Part shown: positions 1-5,511 of the stretch, one piece after another
Position numbering within the stretch: the stretch's first letter is position 1
Layout: each line of letters opens with the position of its first letter
Assembly: GCA_028871595.1 (NCBI GenBank)
Contig: JAGWMT010000222.1
Location: 1 to 5,511, forward strand
DNA length: 5,511 nt
DNA from: Elusimicrobiota bacterium
GTDB taxonomy: Bacteria > Elusimicrobiota > Elusimicrobia > UBA1565 > UBA9628
Direction of reading: 5' to 3'
Translations under genes and position numbers: made by a program
Notes under the pieces: model-generated
What the model saw: only the letters and a program-made list of their open reading frames with translations
Told to the model about the DNA's origin: nothing
Database searches by the model: none

Positions 1-1662
1 CGCGGCCTTCTGGACACGCAGGAATGGGTCGGCCACACCCAAGAGGTGCTGAAGGCCTCCGACCAAATCTTTATCGCGCTGCGCCACGATGAGGCCGGCC
101 AGCGCGGCTTCCTCCTGTCGGGCGACCCGCTCTACCTGACGCCCTTGCCCGCGGCAGGCTCCGCGCCGGCCCAACTGGCCCTGCTTGGCGTCATGACCCG
201 GGACAACCCCGTCCAACAAGGACGACTCGCGGAACTCGCGCCCCTGATCAAGGAAAAGCTGGACTGGATCGCCCGCCTGGTCCGCGCGCGCAGAAAGCAG
301 GGCATGGGCCCCGCGCTCCGCCTCTTCTCGACCAACCGCGGGCAGTTGCTGATGGAACGAATCGATTTTCTCCTGAAGGGATTCCGCGCCGAGGAAGAGC
401 GCCTGCTGGCCGAACGCCAGGAGCGCTCCAAGGAGGACGCGCGCCGCGCCGTCCGGACCATGCTGCTGCTCGCCCTCACCGCGCTGCTGATGAAGCTGGG
501 CTGGGCCGCGCAGATCGACCGGAGCATCCGGGAGCGTGAAAAAGGCGAGGAGACGCTGCGCGAGAGCGATCGCCGCCTGAACCTGGCCCTCGACGCCGCC
601 AAGATGGGCGCCTGGGAGCTGGATCTGAAGGCCGACCGCACCACCCGGACGCTGCGCCACGACCAGATCTTCGGCTACGAGACCCTGCAGGAGCAGTGGG
701 GCCTGCGGCGCTTCATGCGGGAACACGTCGCGCCGGAGCACGCGCCGCTCGTCGAGCGCGCCTTCGACGAGGCCAAGCGGACGGGAGACTTCCGTCTGGA
801 ATGTCCCATCGTACGCCGCGACGGCGCCAAACGCTGGATGCTGGCCGAGGGCGTCATGCTTCGCGACGAGCGCGGCGAGCCCGCGCGGATGATGGGAATC
901 ATCTCCGACGTCACCGACACCAAGGAGAAAGCCGCCGCGCTCAGCCGCGCCCTGGCCGAGGTCGAGAACGCCAACATGGAACTGGAGTCCTTCAGCTACT
1001 CCGTCTCCCACGACCTGCGCGCGCCCCTGCGCGCCATCGACGGCTTCAGCCGCGCCGTGCTGGAGGACTGCGGCCCCGCGCTGGGCGGAACGGGCTCCGC
1101 GCACCTGGCGCGCGTGCGCGCCGCGAGCCAGCGCATGGCCCGGCTGATCGACGACCTGCTCAACTTATCGCGCGTGACGCGCGCGGGGCTGAAGATGGAG
1201 CCCGTGAACCTCAGCGAGCTGGCCGCGGCGTCCGCCGCCGACCTGGACTCGGCCGCGCCCGGGCGCGGCGTCGAGTGGGTCATCCAGCCGGAAATGAGGG
1301 TCCGGGCCGACGAAAGCCTGATGCGCGTCGTCCTGCAGAACCTCCTCGGCAACGCCTGGAAGTTCACGTCCAAGACTCCCCGGCCCCGCGTCGAGTTCGC
1401 CGTCGCGCGCCAGGAGGACGGCTCCCCGATCTACTACGTCCGCGACAACGGCGCCGGGTTCGACCCGGCCTACGCCCACAAGCTGTTCGGCGCGTTCCAG
1501 CGCCTGCACGACGAGGCCGAGTATCCCGGCACCGGCGTCGGCCTGGCCACCGTCCAGCGCGTCGTGCGCCGCCACGGCGGCCGCGTCTGGGCCGAAAGCG
1601 GCGCGGGTCGCGGCGCCACGTTCTACTTCACCATCCCGAACCCGGACGGAAGGAGCTCATGA
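1..1662 (+). CDS. CHASE3-PAS sensor histidine kinase, 5' partial
   Basis: Membrane sensor kinase, open to the left edge: 553 codons are visible and the true start, with the first membrane helix expected in CHASE3 proteins, lies upstream. Numbering from base 1, codons about 1-150 are CHASE3-like (RHDEAGQRGFLLSGDPLYL, followed by long charged helices), a presumed extracytoplasmic ligand sensor of unknown ligand. Codons about 152-171 form one hydrophobic segment. Then come a PAS/PAC domain (about 190-308, PAC part ending GIISDVTDTKEK) and a short helical linker. HisKA carries the H-box SVSHDLRAPLRAIDGF, with the phospho-accepting His at codon 337 (bases 1009-1011). HATPase_c has its N-box (NLLGN, Asn447 and Asn451), G1 box DNGAGFD (482-488) and G2 box GTGVGLA (510-516), so all catalytic motifs are intact. 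This H-box type is common in phytochrome-like kinases, but no GAF/PHY photosensor is visible. It overlaps the next gene by ATGA, which suggests a cognate pair. The GTG at 46 is not the start, because CHASE3-like sequence continues upstream of it. Confidence 0.93.
   Translation, partial: RGLLDTQEWVGHTQEVLKASDQIFIALRHDEAGQRGFLLSGDPLYLTPLPAAGSAPAQLALLGVMTRDNPVQQGRLAELAPLIKEKLDWIARLVRARRKQGMGPALRLFSTNRGQLLMERIDFLLKGFRAEEERLLAERQERSKEDARRAVRTMLLLALTALLMKLGWAAQIDRSIREREKGEETLRESDRRLNLALDAAKMGAWELDLKADRTTRTLRHDQIFGYETLQEQWGLRRFMREHVAPEHAPLVERAFDEAKRTGDFRLECPIVRRDGAKRWMLAEGVMLRDERGEPARMMGIISDVTDTKEKAAALSRALAEVENANMELESFSYSVSHDLRAPLRAIDGFSRAVLEDCGPALGGTGSAHLARVRAASQRMARLIDDLLNLSRVTRAGLKMEPVNLSELAAASAADLDSAAPGRGVEWVIQPEMRVRADESLMRVVLQNLLGNAWKFTSKTPRPRVEFAVARQEDGSPIYYVRDNGAGFDPAYAHKLFGAFQRLHDEAEYPGTGVGLATVQRVVRRHGGRVWAESGAGRGATFYFTIPNPDGRSS
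1648..1655 (+). promoter_or_regulatory. Ribosome binding site of the Rcp1-like regulator gene
   Basis: GGAAGGAG lies inside the last codons of the kinase gene. It ends 3 bases before the ATG at 1659; the GGAAGG part is 5 bases away. It supports the ATG at 1659 as start and suggests that the small regulator can be translated efficiently in its own right as well as by coupling through the ATGA overlap. Confidence 0.6.
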
Positions 1663-2090
1663 CCGATCACAAGTCCATCCTGCTCGTCGAGGACAACCGC
1701 GACGACGAGGCGCTGACCCTGCGCGCCTTGAAGAAGAACAACATCGCCAACGAAATCCTGATCGCGAGGGACGGGGCGCAGGCGCTGGAGATGCTGCTCG
1801 GGGCGGAGGCGGCCCGGATCGCCCTGCCGTCCGTGATCCTGCTCGACATCAAGCTCCCCAAGATCGACGGACTGGAGGTCCTCCAGCGGCTTCGCGGCGA
1901 CCCGCGCACGTCCAGCGTGCCGATCGTGATCCTGACCTCGTCGAAAGAGGAGCAGGACATCATCGCCGGGTACACGCTCGGCGCCAACAGCTACATCCGC
2001 AAGCCCGTCGACTTCGACCAGTTCGTCGAGGCCGTCAAGCAGCTGGGACTGTACTGGCTCGTCCTCAACGAGCCGGCGCCGAAGCGCTGA
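1659..2090 (+). CDS. Single-domain response regulator, Rcp1/CheY-like
   Basis: Cytoplasmic phospho-acceptor protein of 143 residues consisting of one receiver domain and no output domain. The acidic pocket is Glu11-Asp12 (ILLVEDN), the phosphorylated residue is Asp63 ([11 protein letters not shown]), the switch Thr is Thr93 (VILTSS) and the conserved Lys is Lys115 (IRKPVDF). The loop before the phospho-Asp strand is longer than in CheY, and the C-terminus ends in a [14 protein letters not shown] tail. Both traits are typical of the Rcp1 group, the partners of phytochrome-type kinases, which often dimerise. The start is well fixed: the receiver begins at residue 6 and a good ribosome site precedes the ATG. 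The ATG overlaps the kinase stop codon (ATGA), so the upstream kinase is the likely phosphodonor. Where the signal goes next cannot be read from the sequence; the hybrid kinase 5 bases downstream is one candidate. Confidence 0.95.
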   Translation: MTDHKSILLVEDNRDDEALTLRALKKNNIANEILIARDGAQALEMLLGAEAARIALPSVILLDIKLPKIDGLEVLQRLRGDPRTSSVPIVILTSSKEEQDIIAGYTLGANSYIRKPVDFDQFVEAVKQLGLYWLVLNEPAPKR

Positions 2091-2095
2091 CGCCC

Positions 2096-3670
2096 ATGCC
2101 CGAGGCCGCCGCGGGGTTGCGCGTTCTCCTGCTGGAAGACGACGCGGCCGACGCCGCGCTCGTGCAGCGCACGCTGGCCAAGTGCGGCCTGGGGATCGAC
2201 GTGCGCTGGACGCGGACACGGGAGGACTTCCTCGCCGCGCTGGAGGAATGGGACCCGCAGGTCATCCTCTCCGACTACAAGCTGCCGGCCTTCGACGGCA
2301 TGGCGGCGCTGGCCTTGACCCGGGAGCGCCGGTCCGCCGTCCCGTTCATCCTGGTCTCCGGAACGATCGGAGAGGAGATGGCCGTCGAGGCGCTGAAGAG
2401 CGGCGCCACCGACTACGTCCTGAAGGACCGCCTCGGGCGCCTGGAGTTGGTCCTCGCGCGCGCGCTGCGCGAGCAACGCGAGCGCGCGGACCGGCGCAAA
2501 GCGGAGTCGGCCCTGCGCGAGAGCCAGACCCAGCTCATTCAATCCCAGAAAATGGAGGCACTCGGCCGCCTGTCGGGCGGCATCGCCCACGATTTCAACA
2601 ACATCCTGACCGCGATCACGGGCTACAGCGAGATCGCCCTGGCCGACAAGGACCTCTCGGAAGGACTGCGCGCCGACCTCAAGGAGATCCTGGCCGCCGC
2701 CCTGCGCGCCGCGGCGCTGACGCGCCAGTTGCTGGCGTTCAGCCGGCGCCAAGTCTTCGCTCCGAAGGTCCTGGACCTCAACCAGTCTTTGGCCGAGCTC
2801 GACCGGATGCTGCAGCGCATCATCGGCGAGGACGTCAAGCTCATCCTGGCCCCGGCCCCGGACCTGCGCCGCGTGCGCGCCGATGCCGATCAGATCGGCC
2901 AGGTCATCTTGAACCTCGTCGTCAACGCCCGGGACGCGATGCCGCGCGGAGGGACGTTGACCCTGCGGAGCGAGAACGCGGAGCTCGGCGCGAGCGAGCT
3001 GCACGGCGGGCCGGAGGCTCGGCCGGGGAGCTACGTCCGCCTCACGGTCGAGGACGCCGGCGTCGGCATGGACGAGGAAACCCTGTCGCGCATCTTCGAG
3101 CCGTTCTTCACGACCAAGAGCGCGGAGCGGGGCACGGGCCTGGGGTTGTCCACCGTCTACGGCATCGTCCGGCAGTCCGGGGGCTTCATCGAGGTGGCCA
3201 GCGCGCCCGGCCGGGGCTCCCGGTTCTCCGTCTGCCTGCCGGCCGTCGACGCCGCCCCGCAGGCCGTTCAGAAGACGCCGGCGCCCTGCTCCCTGCGCGG
3301 CACCGAAACCGTGCTGCTCGTGGACGACGACGCCTCCGTCCGCGTCATCGCCCGGAGGATGCTGGAGGGCCTCGGCTACGCCGTCGTCGAGGCGCGCGAC
3401 GGAAACGAAGCCTTGAAAGAGGGACTGTCCCCCGGCCGGGTCATACACCTGCTCATGACCGACATCGTGATGAACGGGCTCGGCGGTCCCGAGCTGGCGC
3501 GCCGCATCACGGCGGCCAAACCCGCGTGCCGCGTCCTCTTCATCTCCGGCTACGCGGACACCGCTCTCCCGGAGCCGCCCGGAGCGGCGTGGCACTTCCT
3601 GGCCAAGCCGTTTTCCAGGGACGCCTTGGTCAGGAAGGTGCGCGAGGCCCTGGACTGTCCGGCCGCCTGA
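2096..3670 (+). CDS. Hybrid histidine kinase, receiver-HisKA-HATPase-receiver
   Basis: Soluble hybrid kinase of 524 residues without membrane segments. The N-terminal receiver (about 8-125) has Glu14-Asp15-Asp16, phospho-Asp60 ([12 protein letters not shown]), Ser88 and Lys110. A charged, probably coiled-coil helix (about 115-150) leads straight to HisKA with no PAS between; the H-box is [20 protein letters not shown] with His165. HATPase_c has its N-box (Asn273, Asn277), G1 DAGVGMD (320-326), FEPFFTTK (334-341) and G2 GTGLGLS (346-352). After a linker (about 383-402) the C-terminal receiver has Asp410-412, phospho-Asp456 ([10 protein letters not shown]), Ser484 and Lys504 (FLAKPF). All phosphotransfer residues are present, so an active relay protein is expected. 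The ATG lies 5 bases after the preceding stop with no clear Shine-Dalgarno sequence, so translation is probably coupled; the receiver starts at about residue 8, which supports this start. Its last helix is encoded across the 41-base overlap with the opposing gene. Input probably arrives by phosphorylation of the first receiver rather than by ligand binding (inference). Confidence 0.95.
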   Translation: MPEAAAGLRVLLLEDDAADAALVQRTLAKCGLGIDVRWTRTREDFLAALEEWDPQVILSDYKLPAFDGMAALALTRERRSAVPFILVSGTIGEEMAVEALKSGATDYVLKDRLGRLELVLARALREQRERADRRKAESALRESQTQLIQSQKMEALGRLSGGIAHDFNNILTAITGYSEIALADKDLSEGLRADLKEILAAALRAAALTRQLLAFSRRQVFAPKVLDLNQSLAELDRMLQRIIGEDVKLILAPAPDLRRVRADADQIGQVILNLVVNARDAMPRGGTLTLRSENAELGASELHGGPEARPGSYVRLTVEDAGVGMDEETLSRIFEPFFTTKSAERGTGLGLSTVYGIVRQSGGFIEVASAPGRGSRFSVCLPAVDAAPQAVQKTPAPCSLRGTETVLLVDDDASVRVIARRMLEGLGYAVVEARDGNEALKEGLSPGRVIHLLMTDIVMNGLGGPELARRITAAKPACRVLFISGYADTALPEPPGAAWHFLAKPFSRDALVRKVREALDCPAA

Positions 3671-4025
3671 GCGCCTCGCCGATCCGCTCGGCGAGGCGCG
3701 CCGCGTCGAAGGGTTTGAGGAGGAAGTCGGACGCCCCGCGGCGCAGCGCGTGGACCGCCATCTCGACGGTTCCGAACCCCGTCATCATGATCACCGGCGT
3801 CCCGGCGCGCCCGGCGGCCTCCAGCACGGCGAAACCGCCCAGCCGCGGCATCGTGATGTCGGTGACGACCAGGTCCACTCCGCCCGCCGCGATCAAGGCG
3901 GACGCCTCCTCGCCGTCGCGCGCGAGGGCCACGTCGAACGCCTCGCCGCCGAGGCTCCAACGCAGCATGTCGCGCATCCCGGGCTCGTCGTCCACGATCA
4001 GAACGACCTTACGGGTTGGATCCAT
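3630..4025 (-). CDS. Single-domain response regulator, NtrC-type receiver
   Basis: Receiver protein of 131 residues with no output domain. The acidic pocket is Asp12-Asp13 ([14 protein letters not shown]), the phospho-acceptor is Asp56 ([13 protein letters not shown]), the switch Thr is Thr82 and the conserved Lys is Lys104. The stretch [20 protein letters not shown] and the following LLKPFD closely resemble the receivers of NtrC-family activators, but the frame ends after a short Pro/Arg/Ser-rich tail ([12 protein letters not shown]) with no AAA+ or helix-turn-helix part. It is therefore either a genuine stand-alone shuttle or decoy regulator, or the reduced remnant of a longer one. The ATG at 4025 is supported by an AGGGAG ribosome site 8 bases upstream and by the receiver starting at residue 6. 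It lies within the 3' end of the upstream kinase gene (17-base overlap), so that kinase is the likely phosphodonor. The C-terminal tail overlaps the opposing hybrid kinase gene by 41 bases. Confidence 0.93.
   Translation of the reverse strand: MDPTRKVVLIVDDEPGMRDMLRWSLGGEAFDVALARDGEEASALIAAGGVDLVVTDITMPRLGGFAVLEAAGRAGTPVIMMTGFGTVEMAVHALRRGASDFLLKPFDAARLAERIGEALRRPDSPGPRAPS
3671..3699. repeat. Perfect 12-bp inverted repeat, possible bidirectional terminator
   Basis: The arms GCGCCTCGCCGA (3671-3682) and TCGGCGAGGCGC (3688-3699) are exact reverse complements around a 5-base loop (TCCGC). The left arm begins at the base directly after the TGA of the hybrid kinase gene. In RNA from either strand it would form a very GC-rich hairpin. 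No T-run follows on either strand, so it is not a canonical intrinsic terminator. It could be a U-tract-less terminator, an mRNA 3'-end stabiliser, or a by-product of coding, since on the minus strand it encodes the last receiver helix of the opposing gene (RLAERIGEA). The symmetry is seen directly; the function is inference. Confidence 0.45.
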
Positions 4026-5511
4026 GAGAGATGCTCCCTGAGGCCTTCGGCGCGGCGCTCCGCTCCGCGCGGAGGCTCTCCGCGCGCCGCTCCAGCTCCT
4101 GTCCCGTGCGGGCGGGGAGCTTCACCGTGAACTCCGTGCGTCCCGGCCGGCTCTCCACCGAGACCTCGCCGGAATGCTTCTGCACGATCTCGCTCACCAG
4201 GCTCAGGCCCAGGCCGGTGCCCTGCCCGATCGGCTTCGTCGTGAAGAACGGGTCGAAGATCTTCGGCAGCACCGACGCCGGGATGCCGGCGCCGTCGTCG
4301 GCGAAGCGCAGGCAGACCCAGGAATGAGGCCCCGCCTCCTGGAGCTCCGTGGAGAGCGTCAGGGTCCCGCCGTCCGGCATCGCGTCGATCGCGTTCTTGG
4401 CCAGGTTCATGATCACCTGCTCGAGCTGGTTCTTGTTGCCGAGCACCGGAGGCAGCGCCGCGGCAAGTCGCGTCACCACCGCGACGCGGGCGATCTTCGC
4501 CTGCGGCGCGATAAGCGACAGCGACTGCTCGATCGTCTGGTTGACGTCCATCGCGGCGCGGTCCGGATGCGAGGTTCGGGCGAAGGTCAGCAGGTTCTGG
4601 ACCAGCGCCTTGCAGCGCAGCGCCTCGCGCTCGATGGACTTGATCGGAAGCTCGAGGGCGTCTCCCGCGCTCAACTGGCGCGCCATGCCCTGCGCGAAGC
4701 CCAGGATGACCCCGAGCGGGTTGTTGATCTCGTGCGCGACGCCGGCGGCGAGCTGGCCGACCGCCGACAGCTTCTCCGACTGGTGCATCCGCGCCTCGAG
4801 CCTGCGCACGTCGCTGACGTCCTTGGCCGCCCCGATGAACCCGGCCGCGGAGCCGACCGTCGCCTTGATCGCCGAGGACGAGAACAGCACCGCCGCCTTC
4901 TCGCCGGTCTTGGTGAGGAGGTTCACCGCCGCGTTCGACGCCGGCACTCGGAACGAAGCCGCCCCCCCGTCCAGCAGCGAGTCCGCCGGGCGGCCGATCA
5001 ATTCCTCGCGAGTCCAGCCCAACTGCTTGACCACGGCCGGGTTGACCAGCACGATAAGGCCGGCCGCGTCGGTCACGATCACCTGGTCCTGGATGCTGTC
5101 CAGGATGTCGTTGAAGAAATCCTTGGAGACCGTCGTCCGGCCGAGTTGGCGGCTCATCTCGTTGAAGCTGCGCGCGAGGGCCCCGATCTCGTCGCCGGAC
5201 GTCTCCGGAACGGTGACGCGGTAGTCGCCCCCGCGGATCTTGGCCGTCGCGGCCGCCAGCAGGCCGATGGGCGCGAGCACGCGCCGCATGAAGCCGAACA
5301 GGATGGCCCCGGCCGCGCCCCCCAGGATCAGGACCCCGCGGAAGATTCCCGCGGAGATGGCGCGTTCGAGCGCCATCGTCTCGTCCAGGGGCAGTCCGAT
5401 GCGCACGGTGCCCACGCGCGCGCCCGGCGCCGCGTCGCCCGCGTCCGCGAGAAGGAAGTCGTCCCCGGAACCTTTCGCCGGCGCGGCGAAGACGGGCACG
5501 GCCAGGTCCAG
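4009..5511 (-). CDS. HAMP-PAS sensor histidine kinase, 5' partial
   Basis: Membrane sensor kinase, open through the right edge: about 500 codons are visible and the start is beyond the window. Numbering runs from the GTG at 5499, which is not taken as the true start because the frame continues (LDLA before VPVFAAP) in sequence resembling the end of a Cache-like extracytoplasmic domain ([15 protein letters not shown], 26-40). A membrane helix (about 52-71) follows, then HAMP (about 72-124, with the [13 protein letters not shown] motif), PAS (about 127-232, [17 protein letters not shown]), and HisKA with [20 protein letters not shown], phospho-His256 (bases 4732-4734). HATPase_c has its N-box (Asn365, Asn369), G1 DDGAGIP (401-407), FDPFFTTK (415-422) and G2 GTGLGLS (427-433). 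All catalytic motifs are intact. The H-box is of the NtrB/AtoS-like type that often partners NtrC-type receivers, which fits the regulator encoded immediately downstream. The last 30 or so residues are a charged, then Ser/Gly-rich tail that also carries the regulator's ribosome site. The ligand is unknown. Confidence 0.93.
   Translation of the reverse strand: MDLAVPVFAAPAKGSGDDFLLADAGDAAPGARVGTVRIGLPLDETMALERAISAGIFRGVLILGGAAGAILFGFMRRVLAPIGLLAAATAKIRGGDYRVTVPETSGDEIGALARSFNEMSRQLGRTTVSKDFFNDILDSIQDQVIVTDAAGLIVLVNPAVVKQLGWTREELIGRPADSLLDGGAASFRVPASNAAVNLLTKTGEKAAVLFSSSAIKATVGSAAGFIGAAKDVSDVRRLEARMHQSEKLSAVGQLAAGVAHEINNPLGVILGFAQGMARQLSAGDALELPIKSIEREALRCKALVQNLLTFARTSHPDRAAMDVNQTIEQSLSLIAPQAKIARVAVVTRLAAALPPVLGNKNQLEQVIMNLAKNAIDAMPDGGTLTLSTELQEAGPHSWVCLRFADDGAGIPASVLPKIFDPFFTTKPIGQGTGLGLSLVSEIVQKHSGEVSVESRPGRTEFTVKLPARTGQELERRAESLRAERSAAPKASGSISHGSNP
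4034..4039 (-). promoter_or_regulatory. Ribosome binding site of the NtrC-type receiver gene
   Basis: On the minus strand AGGGAG lies 8 bases before the ATG at 4025, inside the last codons of the upstream kinase gene. It supports this start and independent or coupled initiation of the regulator from the shared mRNA. Confidence 0.6.

Noticed and set aside
46..48. GTG as the start of the first kinase
   Set aside because: The frame is open to base 1 and the upstream codons (WVGHTQ) fit the CHASE3 domain, so the gene begins before the window.
1169..1183. Short near-palindrome CGCGCGT-G-ACGCGCG
   Set aside because: Only 7 bp per arm, made of CG repeats within HisKA coding sequence; expected by chance at this base composition.
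696..1658. Upstream extension of the Rcp1-like regulator frame into the CHASE3 kinase gene
   Set aside because: The extension is Arg/Ala/Pro-rich and without domains; the regulator has a good ribosome site and starts at 1659, six residues before its first strand.
1991..3595. Long minus-strand open frame (534 codons) opposite the hybrid kinase
   Set aside because: Low-complexity Gly/Arg/Asp/Gln-rich translation with no recognisable domain, lying exactly antisense to a gene with complete kinase and receiver motifs; typical of GC-rich shadow frames.
2182..4041. Long plus-strand open frame (619 codons) crossing the hybrid kinase and the opposing receiver
   Set aside because: Arg/Ala/Pro-rich translation without domains. 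It is the out-of-frame reading of the hybrid kinase continuing antisense to the minus-strand receiver.
4349..5224. Plus-strand open frame (291 codons) opposite the HAMP-PAS kinase
   Set aside because: Ser/Ala/Arg-rich shadow without motifs; the minus strand here encodes intact HAMP, PAS, HisKA and part of HATPase.
5497..5499. GTG as the start of the HAMP-PAS kinase
   Set aside because: The frame stays open to the edge with sensor-domain-like residues, and a start here would leave out most of the extracytoplasmic sensor and the first membrane helix.
1..5511. CRISPR arrays, tRNA or rRNA genes, insertion sequences, attachment sites
   Set aside because: No repeat-spacer pattern, cloverleaf-like sequence, transposase frame or flanking repeats were seen; the window is essentially all signalling-protein coding sequence.

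Overview
The window is a GC-rich (roughly two-thirds G+C by eye), almost fully coding stretch of bacterial chromosome made up only of two-component signalling genes. Five genes are visible. Three run rightwards from the left edge and two run leftwards from the right edge, and the two groups meet tail to tail around 3630-3670. The outermost gene on each side is cut by the window edge. There is no gene-free stretch longer than 5 bases, and both promoters must lie outside the window. The composition and the density of histidine kinases and receivers suggest a signalling-rich, high-GC environmental bacterium (myxobacterial/deltaproteobacterial, acidobacterial, Elusimicrobia-like or similar). No marker gene here allows a firm assignment.

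Plus-strand group (1-3670): a membrane CHASE3-PAS histidine kinase lacking its N-terminus, then a single-domain response regulator of the Rcp1 type overlapping it by ATGA, then 5 bases later a soluble hybrid kinase with receiver-HisKA-HATPase-receiver order. The tight packing indicates one transcript with translational coupling. A plausible flow is: the membrane kinase senses a signal and phosphorylates the small regulator and/or the N-terminal receiver of the hybrid kinase, which then passes phosphate to its own C-terminal receiver or to another partner.

Minus-strand group (3630-5511): a membrane histidine kinase (end of an extracytoplasmic sensor, TM, HAMP, PAS, HisKA, HATPase) lacking its N-terminus, followed with a 17-base overlap by a single-domain receiver whose sequence resembles the receivers of NtrC-type regulators but which has no AAA+ or DNA-binding part. 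This looks like a cognate kinase/regulator pair.

The points most worth attention are: the 41-base tail-to-tail coding overlap between the two groups; a perfect 12-bp inverted repeat with a 5-base loop starting at the base after the hybrid kinase's stop codon, and inside the opposing gene; and the absence of any DNA-binding, cyclase or other output domain in all five genes. Output must therefore go through protein-protein contacts or genes outside the window. All individual protein families here are known; I do not see a clearly new enzyme or system.
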